Below are positions 1 to 7,939 of a stretch of 64,000 nt of DNA, piece by piece. Source of the DNA: Clostridium sp. OS1-26 (lineage in GTDB: Bacteria > Bacillota > Clostridia > Clostridiales > Clostridiaceae); the NCBI RefSeq assembly GCF_030915445.1, contig NZ_CP133264.1:5489208-5553207 (forward strand). The letters run 5' to 3'. The position numbers and the translations under genes were made by a program. Each line of letters begins with the position of its first letter. The first letter of the stretch is position 1. The notes beneath the pieces were generated by a model. It was not told the origin of the DNA. It did not search any database and was given only the letters and a program-made list of their open reading frames with translations.

Positions 1-195
1 TTGAGTAAGCAGCCCATATTTAATAAACTCTTTTTTTATAGCTGAAATAACAGGAATAGGCAAAAGATTAACTCTCGCTAATTCCTTAGTTGAAATTCCT
101 TCTTTAAAATATATATTAATCAACATATTTTGTATTGCTTGTTTTCCTTCTTCTATGGTTACACTTTTATTTACTTTCTGTAGGTAATTATTCAT
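1..195 (-). CDS. N-terminal fragment of a winged-helix protein, possibly a DUF43/branched-polyamine synthase-type methyltransferase
   Basis: This ORF starts at ATG 195 after a good ribosome binding site (AAAGGAG, about 205-212) and runs off the left edge, so only 65 residues are visible. The visible part is helical and looks like a winged-helix domain (motifs ISTKELARVN and IPVISAIKKEFIKYG). From memory it resembles the N-terminal wHTH of clostridial DUF43 / bis-aminopropyl spermidine synthase family proteins, but the catalytic part lies outside the window. The family call is inference; a plain DNA-binding protein is the alternative. Confidence 0.5.
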   Translation of the reverse strand, partial: MNNYLQKVNKSVTIEEGKQAIQNMLINIYFKEGISTKELARVNLLPIPVISAIKKEFIKYGLLTQ

Positions 196-297
196 TGACT
201 ATTATCTCCTTTTTTTAACGTTAAAAATTTCATTCATTTTACTAACTTTACCAACAGAATATAGTTGAGTTATAAACTCGGACAGGAAAATATAAAA

Positions 298-326
298 GGC
301 CATAGTAACACAAAGTCACTACAGCC
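298..326 (-). terminator. Terminator-like imperfect hairpin
   Basis: Read on the minus strand, a GGC...GCC stem with two interior mismatches (TAGTGAC against GTTACTA) is followed by TTTTATATTTT. It lies between the attenuator terminator near 514 and the gene that starts at 195, so it may be a second transcription stop ahead of that gene. Confidence 0.45.
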
Positions 327-513
327 TCTTATAATTTAAAATATATGTCAAAATTAGTATTACTCAAAAAATCATACAAAAATGTCTATAATCCTAAAAA
401 TAAAAGGTACTGTTTTTATTTTTATAATAAATTCAAATTAAACAGCTTAGATTTTAGAGTAATAAACATAAAAGCGTATGATAAAACATAAACCTTCTTT
501 TGAACATAAAAAT

Positions 514-531
514 GCCGTGCAAATGCACGGC
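514..531 (-). terminator. Terminator of the leader-peptide attenuator
   Basis: A perfect 7-bp stem (GCCGTGC/GCACGGC) with a 4-base loop is followed on the minus strand by a T run. An upstream CACGG (near 560-566) could pair with the CCGTG of this stem, which would give an alternative antiterminator. It lies about 125 bases downstream of the leader ORF at 657-680. Confidence 0.65.
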
Positions 532-656
532 TTGCTAACATATATTATAAGGCTAAATGCTATCCGTGTTCTAAAACCTTCCTAAAAAACTTTTCAAGAA
601 ATAAACTTAAAACATCTCAAGTTTAAAAGTTTTTTAAGAAACAACTATTTAGTTGG

Positions 657-680
657 TTAGTTAAGAACACCCACACTCAT
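657..680 (-). CDS. Seven-codon leader peptide MSVGVLN
   Basis: ATG 680 opens a 7-codon ORF (M-S-V-G-V-L-N, stop TAA at 657). It has a strong ribosome binding site (AAGGAG about 10 bases upstream) and a consensus-like promoter at 725-753. Just downstream are a CAACT/AGTTG hairpin and a longer stem (AAAAAACTTTT pairing with AAAAGTTTTTT), then the terminator at 514-531. This is the arrangement of translation-coupled attenuators used by Erm, ABC-F and similar antibiotic-inducible genes. Neither the peptide nor its target gene is recognised here. Confidence 0.55.
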   Translation of the reverse strand: MSVGVLN

Positions 681-724
681 AAAGCACTCTCCTTAATTTT
701 ACTTTTTAATTACAACTATTTCAT

Positions 725-753
725 AGTATATCACAGGAAAATATAACTTACAA
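725..753 (-). promoter_or_regulatory. Promoter of the leader peptide
   Basis: On the minus strand the -35 box is TTGTAA (748-753) and the -10 box is TATACT (725-730), with exactly 17 bp between them. Transcription would start near 718 and reach the 7-codon leader after about 40 bases. Confidence 0.6.
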
Positions 754-792
754 TAGAAAAATTATCACCATAACATCTTAATTACTCTATTG

Positions 793-1902
793 TTAGTAAT
801 GTACACGTACTAGCCAAAACCTTATATCTTTATCGCTCCACCCAAGGTCCCATGGGACTTTGTCTCTATCCGTATTATGGCAACTAACTAAAGAATATCC
901 TTTTGAGTCTGCTCCTGTTACTACAGAAATATGAATTATATCTCCTTTCTTTTCATATGCTACAAAATCCCCTGGCAAAAGATTATAGGAAGTTTTATAT
1001 ACATTATCATAATTTCCATAGGTAATAACTGATGCCCTTCCACTGTTAACCATATAGTTTTTAAATCCATCTGCATTAAGCCATGCTCGTGTTGCATCTC
1101 TACTATCATAATTCCATGCAGAATTCTTTCTAAATTTGCCTCCCTCAAAAAGAATTTGGGATGCAAAGTTTGCACAATCTCCACCTTCTTGATTATAATT
1201 TCTATATTTCTTATTATACTTATAATCGTGTGTTTCTTCTTTTGAAATGCCACAATACTTATCAGCATATTCTATAGCCTTCAGTCTTTTTTTATTGATT
1301 CTGGAGAAATCTCTTTCACTTTTTGATAAAATATATTGTCTTATAGAATCAGCTTTTGAGTTATCTAAATATAATGAATCTCCAAATGGATCCTTATACC
1401 ATTCCTTTATTATTACCCAATCACTATCTTTTTTCACAAGTTGAAGAGTATGATATGTTCCAATTCTTGAACTATTTATTCTCTCTTGCTGGTTTTCATA
1501 TATATATTTATACTCTGTTGAACATTCAAGGTTAATTGAGTATTTATCATCAACATTTTTAACCCCTTTAATCACTATAGTAGGATTAATCTCAGTAAAT
1601 CTAACTCCCTGTTTTTCTTCCCAATTACGAATGTATTTTAACTTTTTTGCTTCATATTCATATGCCCACATCCCATACTTTGTTTTTGTGTCATAAATAG
1701 ATTTAATCAACTCTAAATCTCCGTCTAGTATCGCTTTATTTCTGTTCACAAAAATATTTTGTATAATTCCTCTAATGTCCTCATTAGAATTAATAACTTT
1801 TGCTGACACTGAAGAGCATTGAAGTATAAAGACAAAAATTATAGTTTTTATTATTAGTCTTATTAGATCAAATTTAGAATTTTTCACTATAGAAACCTTC
1901 AT
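793..1902 (-). CDS. Secreted protein with C-terminal amidase (Amidase_6) domain
   Basis: This 369-residue protein begins with a signal peptide or anchor (residues 1-34, ending near SSVSA). An uncharacterised alpha/beta region (about 40-190) follows, then an Amidase_6-type domain (about 205-369). The likely cysteine-peptidase residues are Cys243 in GGDCANFASQ, His324 in DIIHISVVTG and Asn343 in SCHNTDR. Members of this family are NlpC/P60-like cysteine amidases thought to act on peptidoglycan or other extracellular amides; the substrate is not known. The start has a clear RBS (AAAGGAG). It lies 72 bp downstream of a secreted M15 peptidase on the same strand, so the two may be co-transcribed for wall remodelling. 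Confidence 0.8.
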   Translation of the reverse strand: MKVSIVKNSKFDLIRLIIKTIIFVFILQCSSVSAKVINSNEDIRGIIQNIFVNRNKAILDGDLELIKSIYDTKTKYGMWAYEYEAKKLKYIRNWEEKQGVRFTEINPTIVIKGVKNVDDKYSINLECSTEYKYIYENQQERINSSRIGTYHTLQLVKKDSDWVIIKEWYKDPFGDSLYLDNSKADSIRQYILSKSERDFSRINKKRLKAIEYADKYCGISKEETHDYKYNKKYRNYNQEGGDCANFASQILFEGGKFRKNSAWNYDSRDATRAWLNADGFKNYMVNSGRASVITYGNYDNVYKTSYNLLPGDFVAYEKKGDIIHISVVTGADSKGYSLVSCHNTDRDKVPWDLGWSDKDIRFWLVRVHY

Positions 1903-1974
1903 TTATTCTACTCCTTTATCTGAGAAATAAAATCCAATTAACATCTTTTGAAATTTGCATCAATATCTAAAAAA

Positions 1975-2913
1975 TCATTTAAAAACTTGATTAATTTTTT
2001 CAATATAATTTTTTACAGAAAGATCTTCATAAGGTGCACCAATATACCACTCTTTGTCATTAAGCTTATCTCCGAAATATCGAGCCTTTAATATTATCTC
2101 TGGCCGATATTCAAAATGAAGAATATCAAAATGTCCCCATTTTCCACCCCATATAAAGTTGTTTTTTTCAAATATTTCTACTAATTCCTTTGGATAAGAA
2201 GCTATTCTTTTCTCTCCTTCTTCTCTTGATCCCCATTTCCAATAATCTCTTTTATCTCGCGCTAAATCAATAGCAATTCCAAAGGAATGGGGACTTAATT
2301 GGTTTGTTCCTGCAATCAAACGATAGTTAAATGTTCCACTGCAAGGATATACGCATACTTTAATATCTTTTCTTTTTTCTGTAATAGGTATTATCTCCTT
2401 CATAGCATTCTGTAGTGATTCTGCTGCTTTGTTGTTATTATTAAACTGATAGTTTCCATATCCTAAACTAACATTTTTTAGATTAGATTCAACCTGCTGC
2501 TTAGACTCACCATAAACTTCTTTTAATAAAGCATATACTCTGCGGCGTCCAGGGTCAAAATCTTCTTCCATTAAGCTTTTGCTATAAGAAAGAGGATATT
2601 CTTGTTCCATCATATCTTGCAAATCTGGATCACTTAACTTTTTTTCAAAATTTTTGCTTTTCTTGTCATCATAAAGTATTTTTCTTCCCGATTTCATCAC
2701 CAAATACACTTGTCCACTCTCTTCTTTTTCAATATTTGTAATATATTCAGGGTAAGCCATCATTAAACATAAAAGATCTCTTTTTATTGTGTAATAGTAC
2801 TTAATAGTATTTGTATCACTAGAAGTATTGTTTGAACTTAGTACTTTTGCCCTAAAACTTATATTTCCAAATAAAAGAAGTATCATTATACAAGCAACTG
2901 CTAATTTCTTCAT
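1975..2913 (-). CDS. Secreted M15-family peptidase (D-alanyl-D-alanine carboxypeptidase/VanY-like)
   Basis: I chose ATG 2913 over the upstream GTG at 2925, because the AAAGGG ribosome binding site overlaps that GTG and is well spaced for the ATG. The protein has about 312 residues and an N-terminal signal sequence (KKLAVACIMILLLFGNI). Its C-terminal half carries the M15 zinc signature: His in SPHSFGIAIDLARD, the Asp of that motif, and a C-terminal His in HFDILHFEYRPE, with GGKWGHFD close by. The family cleaves peptidoglycan peptides outside the cell. The N-terminal 120 residues match nothing I know. With the adjacent amidase it may form a cell-wall pair. Confidence 0.82.
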   Translation of the reverse strand: MKKLAVACIMILLLFGNISFRAKVLSSNNTSSDTNTIKYYYTIKRDLLCLMMAYPEYITNIEKEESGQVYLVMKSGRKILYDDKKSKNFEKKLSDPDLQDMMEQEYPLSYSKSLMEEDFDPGRRRVYALLKEVYGESKQQVESNLKNVSLGYGNYQFNNNNKAAESLQNAMKEIIPITEKRKDIKVCVYPCSGTFNYRLIAGTNQLSPHSFGIAIDLARDKRDYWKWGSREEGEKRIASYPKELVEIFEKNNFIWGGKWGHFDILHFEYRPEIILKARYFGDKLNDKEWYIGAPYEDLSVKNYIEKINQVFK

Positions 2914-3096
2914 AATTACTTTCACCCTTTAATAAATTTATCCTAAAACTATATATCTTTTAAATTTAAATATTGTGATATGTTCTTATGTAAGAATCTT
3001 CATTTTATATACTTCCCAATGATCATATATAGTATGTACAAATAAAAATATTTATATAATTAAAATTTTCCTAATAAACCTAATCTATACATAAAA

Positions 3097-3133
3097 AAAA
3101 GACATGTTATCCTAAGATAACATATCTTTTTTA
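3097..3133. terminator. Bidirectional terminator
   Basis: AAAAAAGA and an ATGTTATC/GATAACAT stem with loop CTAA are followed by TCTTTTTT, giving A and T tracts on both sides. It sits between the stalk-domain gene (ending 3334) and the M15 peptidase gene, and directly beside repeat copy R1. Confidence 0.75.
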
Positions 3134-3136
3134 TTA

Positions 3137-3312
3137 TTTATCCGATGTCTAGCGCCACTAACACCCCAACGCACTCTGTGAAAGCGATTCACACCAAATC
3201 AAAGATTTGGGCTCTCTGCTTTTCTTGAAGTTGGGGATAAGTGGCGCTACGACCCTGGATTCGTTCAGCTAAGAATCAGTTGGGGTTAAAACCCCATCTG
3301 ATTTAAGTTTCA
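3137..3312 (+). repeat. Two-hairpin repeat element, copy R1 (carries nested D unit)
   Basis: The element opens with TTTATCCGATG and has two hairpins. Hairpin 1 has arms TAGCGCCACT/AGTGGCGCTA and CCCCAAC/GTTGGGG, flanked by GTC/GAC and ATCC/GGAT pairs. Hairpin 2 is AATCAGTTGGGGTT/AACCCCATCTGATT. The apical loop of hairpin 1 holds a D unit (3171-3221). No ORF is present. It is one of about seven copies in the window. Confidence 0.8.
3171..3221 (+). repeat. Nested D unit inside repeat R1
   Basis: This 51-bp unit starts GCACTCTGTGAAAGC and ends CTCTCTGCTT. It is a run of mini-palindromes: CAC-TCT-GTG, then a degenerate GCGATTCAC, then CCAAATC-AAA-GATTTGG. Close copies lie at 19159-19209 and, reversed, inside R3 near 35325-35375. 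Confidence 0.75.
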
Positions 3313-3333
3313 CTATATAAACAAGTCTTGAAT

Positions 3334-3963
3334 TTACATAATATCAAAATCTTTCTGAATATCTATTATTCTCCACTTACCATTTTCTTTACTTGCTATC
3401 AATGTTGCATGCCATATATATGTATCAGAAGCTGATGTTACTGCTTTAAAAACTATATTATATTTCCATGTTGATTCATTAGATTTTTCCTTAGTAATAC
3501 TGTAGCTTTCAACCCAGGGACTTGAGAATCCAGTTACCCAGCTACCTCTTTTTTCCGCTAATTCTTTAAATTTTTCTTTTAATGGTGTATTGAGTGTGGA
3601 ATATTGTAATACGCCATTTCTTTCCTTAACTCCTTGAGCCCAGAGTTCGGCAATCTCATCTGGAGTTTTTGGATTATAATTATCTATAAACTTTTCAAAT
3701 AATTTTATTCTACCTTCAAGAGCTATCTTGTCTGTGTCATAGAGTCTTACCTTATTTTCATTTTTATCATAAAACACATTAAAACCAAAGTCTCTTTTTA
3801 AGGCGTCTTGGGATATATATACTTTGCTATCTTTTAGTATATATTCTCCATTATTTTCAACCTCTTTATCTTCAACAAGCACATGAATTGGATCTTTGGC
3901 AGACACAAATCCCGCAGTAAATGACATTACAAAGCAAATAAGTAATACCATTATTCTTTTCAT
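3334..3963 (-). CDS. Secreted stalk-domain (copper amine oxidase N-like) protein
   Basis: The start is set at ATG 3963 (MKRIMVLLICFVMSF), because AAGGAG lies 7 bases upstream; the longer GTG frame from 3990 has no site. The protein has about 209 residues. A signal peptide is followed by a stalk domain (HVLVEDKEVENNGEYI ... VYISQDALKRDFGF), a repeat module common in Gram-positive surface proteins. The C-terminal 130 residues resemble NTF2/DUF4829-like folds only weakly. Function is unknown; an extracellular or wall-attached role is inferred. Confidence 0.65.
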   Translation of the reverse strand: MKRIMVLLICFVMSFTAGFVSAKDPIHVLVEDKEVENNGEYILKDSKVYISQDALKRDFGFNVFYDKNENKVRLYDTDKIALEGRIKLFEKFIDNYNPKTPDEIAELWAQGVKERNGVLQYSTLNTPLKEKFKELAEKRGSWVTGFSSPWVESYSITKEKSNESTWKYNIVFKAVTSASDTYIWHATLIASKENGKWRIIDIQKDFDIM

Positions 3964-4048
3964 ATTAGCACTCCTTAAAATAAAAATCACTTATGTATAT
4001 TTTGCCTAGTTTTTTAAATTTTATCATTATTAAAATGAAATAAATAAA

Positions 4049-4070
4049 GAAGCAGTATAAAACTGCTCCT
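4049..4070 (-). terminator. Terminator of the Yip1-family gene
   Basis: An AGCAGT/ACTGCT stem with an AT loop is followed on the minus strand by CTTTATTTATTT. It begins at the stop codon of the 4072-4740 gene. Confidence 0.5.
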
Positions 4071-4071
4071 T

Positions 4072-4740
4072 TTAAACTAAAACTCTAATAACTATACTGA
4101 CAACATAAAGTCCAAAAACTATAAATGATGACTTTTTTATATTCATTTTGTATGCAATAGAAGTGCCAATTGATATTAATATTGCACTCCATATAACAAA
4201 CATATCAATACTTGCTAATAGCTTATAGATACGACTTGTCTCACTTACTGTTGAACTTAAAAATATAGCCAAGCTCGTTGTAACATTTTTGATATTTTGA
4301 GGTTCTGTAAACATTATAACTATTGCTCCCACTATCCCGCCTATAAGCATAGGTATATAGGCTAAAATATTTACAGCTAACAACTGTTTAAAGTTTGCAT
4401 TTTCCTCAATAAACATAGTTACAAGCTTAATTAATGCTGTTATTATTACTGCTATTACTATTGGTGAAAATATTGATGTAATTATAACAGAAGCCGTAAC
4501 TGTTTTTCTTAAAATCGGAATAACATTATCCGGTAAATTTTGAGTCTCATGTGCTTTTAATATTGTAAAATTTACAAGTTTTGGCAACTCAATTATTGAA
4601 ATAATTAGCTGTACTAGTGTTATAGGTATTAAATACTTTAATATCTTAGGATTATCACTTACTCTTTGTAATACTGCTTTTGGTTCTACTATAACCCCAA
4701 TAATATTTTTAAAAACTCCACCTATACCTTCTTTAGACAT
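4072..4740 (-). CDS. Yip1-family integral membrane protein
   Basis: The protein has 222 residues. A short cytoplasmic N-terminus with the typical Yip1 opening (GVFKNIIGVIVEPKAVLQRV) is followed by five hydrophobic segments at about 35-55, 75-100, 115-140, 155-175 and 195-220. Bacterial Yip1-domain proteins have no established biochemical role. The start is supported by AGGGGGA about 7 bases upstream. It lies alone between the stalk-domain gene and a degraded stretch. Confidence 0.75.
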   Translation of the reverse strand: MSKEGIGGVFKNIIGVIVEPKAVLQRVSDNPKILKYLIPITLVQLIISIIELPKLVNFTILKAHETQNLPDNVIPILRKTVTASVIITSIFSPIVIAVIITALIKLVTMFIEENANFKQLLAVNILAYIPMLIGGIVGAIVIMFTEPQNIKNVTTSLAIFLSSTVSETSRIYKLLASIDMFVIWSAILISIGTSIAYKMNIKKSSFIVFGLYVVSIVIRVLV

Positions 4741-4842
4741 TTAAACTTCCCCCTAATATAAAATATTTATAATTTTAAGCATTTATGCTTTATCTTATAC
4801 TGGCTAAATTATATATATGTTGATAAATTTAGCTTTATGACT

Positions 4843-4899
4843 TTAGAACCCTCCTGCATCGCCACCACCAGCACATCCTCTGCTATCTCTATACCAAAG
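4843..4899 (-). pseudogene. Possible 3' remnant of a gene ending in a Gly-rich tail
   Basis: On the minus strand this frame reads LWYRDSRGCAGGGDAGGF and then a stop, which looks like the Gly-rich C-terminus of a secreted or membrane protein. It has no start codon and is cut on its 5' side at about 4900, exactly where a fragment of the repeat family (4902-4925) begins. I cannot name the parent gene. The rest of 4741-5021 shows only the promoter region of the next gene. Confidence 0.35.
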
Positions 4900-4901
4900 A
4901 A

Positions 4902-4925
4902 GTTTGTCTACGACCACTAGACAAT
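4902..4925. repeat. Short repeat fragment R6
   Basis: GTTTGTCTACGACCACT followed by AGACAA matches the insert in hairpin 2 of repeat R3 (near 35217-35236). Only this piece is present, next to the truncated coding remnant. Confidence 0.5.
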
Positions 4926-5021
4926 TCTATTCTTTAGATGCTTTAATTAGCGTATTCTTAAAATAAGCTAACAATACATTTAATACATCATATACTGTTA
5001 CCATGAGGAGGATGATATTGC

Positions 5022-5903
5022 ATGCAACCTTTAAATGCTTGGTCTTTAAATGTTTTATATAACAAATCAGATAAAATCCACAATTATGTAAAAAAACATC
5101 ATAGGATTAGTTTTGTTGTTTTAGGAGATAGTCATCTAGTATGTGCTGAAATTAAAAATAATCAATATATTATAGATTCCAATGGTCATCAGTATGAAAA
5201 AATTTTAAAACATATTGTAAAAAATAAAAAAATTGATCCAATGTTTATTATTCATGGTGGTGATGCTGTTAATGCTGGAGATAATCTTAATAGCTTTGCC
5301 GCTTTTGTGCAAATTACCAAAGGTATATTAAGCAGTAGCAATATTCCTATCTTTGTTTCTTTAGGCAATCACGACTACAATAGATATGATGCTAGTAGCA
5401 AAAACTTTAAATCTTATATTGGCGCAATAAGAGATATTGTTCCTATCCCAGGAACATATATAAAATATATTTATCTAAACACGCATTTCTCCGATGCTCC
5501 AATGAATAATTATTTTGCAAAATTTAGCGAAAGTGATATAAAACTTATTCTTGACGAAACCGAAATAGGAAACAATAAATATCATTATATAATCGATTTT
5601 CATACACCCTTAGGAAATTCTTCATCTTTACTAACTCTTAATGACCATGAGTTATCCATCTTAGAAACAACTAGATTTTTAAATAGTATCAAGAAATTAA
5701 ATGTTATCGGCATATTTTGTCACCATAAGCATATATCCTATAAAACTAAGATTAGGATAAATCATTCAGATGATCCTATAAGATATGTATTAAGCGGCTG
5801 TGGCGGAAACCATAATAATAACGAAAACTTTAGCTATTACTATGTAACTATAGATACCAATAGTTTTAAAATGACAGGCTGTAAAAAATATATAGTATCT
5901 TAG
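5022..5903 (+). CDS. Calcineurin-like metallophosphoesterase
   Basis: The protein has 293 residues and no signal peptide, so it is probably cytoplasmic. It carries the full metallophosphoesterase metal-binding set: Asp36 and His38 (GDSHLV), Asp81 (HGGDAVNAG), Asn116-His117 (GNHDYN), His194 (DFHTPLG) and His235/His237 (CHHKH). Such enzymes hydrolyse phosphomonoesters or phosphodiesters; the substrate cannot be read from the sequence. The start has GAGGAGG about 10 bases upstream. It is the only plus-strand gene in this part of the window and stands alone. Confidence 0.82.
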   Translation: MQPLNAWSLNVLYNKSDKIHNYVKKHHRISFVVLGDSHLVCAEIKNNQYIIDSNGHQYEKILKHIVKNKKIDPMFIIHGGDAVNAGDNLNSFAAFVQITKGILSSSNIPIFVSLGNHDYNRYDASSKNFKSYIGAIRDIVPIPGTYIKYIYLNTHFSDAPMNNYFAKFSESDIKLILDETEIGNNKYHYIIDFHTPLGNSSSLLTLNDHELSILETTRFLNSIKKLNVIGIFCHHKHISYKTKIRINHSDDPIRYVLSGCGGNHNNNENFSYYYVTIDTNSFKMTGCKKYIVS

Positions 5904-5915
5904 GCTACTATCTAA

Positions 5916-6014
5916 AAAAATATAGATATATCAGCTTTGATGCTTGACTTAACCAAGGTACCCCTATGAATACCGCTAATTGGTCAAGCACCTAGGTTGC
6001 ATATCTATATTTTT
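5916..6014. terminator. Long composite hairpin between convergent genes
   Basis: A 14-bp outer stem (AAAAATATAGATAT/ATATCTATATTTTT) encloses an asymmetric internal loop. An 8-bp inner stem (TGCTTGAC/GTCAAGCA) follows, with a 34-base loop that can itself form GGTA/TACC. The A and T tracts at the ends would let it terminate transcription from both the phosphoesterase gene and the opposite-strand gene ending at 6021. It is much longer than the other terminators here. Confidence 0.6.
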
Positions 6015-6020
6015 ATATTT

Positions 6021-6665
6021 CTACTCTTCTAAAACTACTGAACCTTCAATTAAATATTCATATATATCATCTACCTTAAAATTGCCAAATGAATAATTTG
6101 CAAGATGTGAGTTTAATGGAACATAATTCAGCCCTCTCCAGTAGTTTCTCCACAGAATTTCCTTACCTTTTTCATCAAGCATAGAGTTTAAATACATAGA
6201 TCTAGCTTGTGATACAATTTCCATGTTTACTTTTATCACTCTTGTTAAGTTCCCTTTTACTAACCTAAACTTTCTGACGCTTTCTAATTCCCAGTTATGT
6301 TTTCTAGAAACTCTTATACAAGTATCATAATCACCAAATGCATATACAGCGGACATTCTAGAAGGATATAGTGGATAAAACTTTTCTCTAATTTTTTCTG
6401 CATCGTATTCAACACTAAACTCGTTAATTACAGAGGTATAAAATGGAGATGATATATTCATATCATTACTAGACCTTTTATATGGTAAATATTTAACTCT
6501 TCCCTTAACGTATTTTTCTAAAAAAGATTTATCATATTTACACATAGTATATGCTGAAGAAGAAAATGTTCTCGTAGATCTTAAAGCCTTTGCTGTTAAA
6601 GGATTTTCCATATCAACAAATATATAAAAGCTTTCTGGAATATCTAACTTAGTATTAAGCAACAT
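6021..6665 (-). CDS. Hypothetical protein, 214 aa
   Basis: I do not recognise this protein with confidence. It has no signal peptide or membrane segment. It is rich in aromatic and basic residues, with motifs YPLYPSRMSAVYAFGDYDTC near the middle and LWRNYWRGLNY towards the C-terminus. The middle motif recalls DUF2441-type proteins (an ADP-ribosyltransferase-like fold), but this is a weak impression from memory. The upstream site (AAGAGGGATGTTTT) supports ATG 6665. It is a single-gene unit. Confidence 0.6.
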   Translation of the reverse strand: MLLNTKLDIPESFYIFVDMENPLTAKALRSTRTFSSSAYTMCKYDKSFLEKYVKGRVKYLPYKRSSNDMNISSPFYTSVINEFSVEYDAEKIREKFYPLYPSRMSAVYAFGDYDTCIRVSRKHNWELESVRKFRLVKGNLTRVIKVNMEIVSQARSMYLNSMLDEKGKEILWRNYWRGLNYVPLNSHLANYSFGNFKVDDIYEYLIEGSVVLEE

Positions 6666-6798
6666 AAAACATCCCTCTTTTCTTTCATTAAGAACTCTGT
6701 TTATGTATTACGTCCACATTAGTATCATATTTAAATATGTGGATTATTGTTCCACATATAATATGAATTTCTTTAAAAACGCATCAAAAAATTTAAAA

Positions 6799-6819
6799 GC
6801 CCAAGACAAAATCTTGGGC
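6799..6819 (-). terminator. Terminator of the PNPOx-like gene
   Basis: A GCCCAAGA/TCTTGGGC stem with a CAAAA loop is followed on the minus strand by TTTTAAATTTTTT. It lies 19 bp past the stop at 6838. Confidence 0.85.
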
Positions 6820-6837
6820 TAAATTATATTTAAAGTT

Positions 6838-7287
6838 CTATCCCCTATATAACTCATCGAACATTGCTCTGAAGAAATGTTTAGTTTTATCAGTTCTATG
6901 TTTACTACGAATGCCATCAGTAACTATTACTGTAGGAGTCGTATCACTTTTTATTTCTTCAACTTTAAATTCAACCATACACATTGCTGAGTTACCTTCC
7001 ATAGGTTCCCTTACAACCTTTGCAGTTCCCTTTATACTAACTGCTATATCAGTACCCTCTAAAACTGTAATAAAAGCTTTTCCATTATCTTTAATGTTTT
7101 CTGTTGTTTTGTGCATACTCATTAATGCCATTCTTACAGTTTTATCATCTGGAGCAGCTATTAGATGAACAGACATAGCATGTGGAAATCCTTCATTAGT
7201 AACAGTTGAAAGTATAATCGTTGTCAGTTCCTTATTAAATAGTTCAACAACCTCTTTGGACATTGAAGTTCCTATAATTTTACTCAA
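6838..7287 (-). CDS. Pyridoxamine 5'-phosphate oxidase-like (split-barrel flavin-binding) protein
   Basis: The 149-residue protein has the PNPOx-like split beta-barrel pattern: ELTTIILSTVTNEGFPHAMSV near the N-terminus, then VRMALMSMHKTTENIKDN. Proteins of this kind bind FMN, F420 or haem; the small clostridial ones are uncharacterised. There are no membrane segments. A MarR regulator lies about 110 bp upstream on the same strand, which suggests a regulator-target pair, but a terminator at 7373-7392 separates them. Confidence 0.75.
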   Translation of the reverse strand: MSKIIGTSMSKEVVELFNKELTTIILSTVTNEGFPHAMSVHLIAAPDDKTVRMALMSMHKTTENIKDNGKAFITVLEGTDIAVSIKGTAKVVREPMEGNSAMCMVEFKVEEIKSDTTPTVIVTDGIRSKHRTDKTKHFFRAMFDELYRG

Positions 7288-7372
7288 TTAAATCATCCTC
7301 TCGTATTACTGATCTATTTAATTTTAATTGCACGCAAATAATTTGTCAACAAATAAATTCATAAAAAAACAA

Positions 7373-7392
7373 GTGTTGACATATACCAACAC
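7373..7392 (-). terminator. Terminator of the MarR gene
   Basis: A GTGTTG/CAACAC stem with an 8-base loop is followed on the minus strand by TTGTTTTTTT. It lies just after the marR stop. Confidence 0.75.
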
Positions 7393-7395
7393 CTT

Positions 7396-7818
7396 TTAAA
7401 AAATTTGACGATTTGCAATTTGCCCTAAAAATTTTTTTAATTGCTCTTGTTCTTCAAAAGTAAATATTTTTAAAATATGCTTATTTACTTCTTCTATAAC
7501 TTCTTCTATACACTCACGCAATTCAAGTCCCTGATCAGTAATTACAACTTTTAGAGTTCTACGATCATCTGGATCAGGAGTTCTTCTAACTAAGTTTTTA
7601 TTTTCCATCCTATCAAGGATTCCAGTAATAGTTGAGCCGTCTAAGCTTAAAGTTCTAGCAATCTGCTTAGGTGTTTGACCATCTTCATCCCACAGACACT
7701 TTAATATTCCATATTGAACTGGTGTTACATCAAATTGTGCAAGGTTAGCTTTTAAATATTGAAACACAGTATGTTGTGCTTTTGTTAGTAAAAAATTAAT
7801 GCATTCATTTAATTCCAT
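7396..7818 (-). CDS. MarR-family transcriptional regulator
   Basis: The 140-residue protein has the MarR layout. A helical dimerisation N-terminus is followed by a winged helix (about 30-100) with DEDGQTPKQIARTLSLDGST, then DRMENKNLVRRTPDPDDRRT, the typical wing with its D-x-R-R motif. A C-terminal dimerisation helix ends the protein. MarR proteins usually repress neighbouring detoxification or efflux genes and respond to phenolic or oxidising ligands. The downstream PNPOx-like gene is the obvious candidate target. Confidence 0.88.
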   Translation of the reverse strand: MELNECINFLLTKAQHTVFQYLKANLAQFDVTPVQYGILKCLWDEDGQTPKQIARTLSLDGSTITGILDRMENKNLVRRTPDPDDRRTLKVVITDQGLELRECIEEVIEEVNKHILKIFTFEEQEQLKKFLGQIANRQIF

Positions 7819-7939
7819 AATTAATGCCTCGCTTAATCTAATAATATATTTATTTTATTTTAAGTTAGCCTAATTTGTCAAATAAATCCTATTAATTTAG
7901 TAATTGATATACTTTTATATTAACAGCAAATTTATTTGT

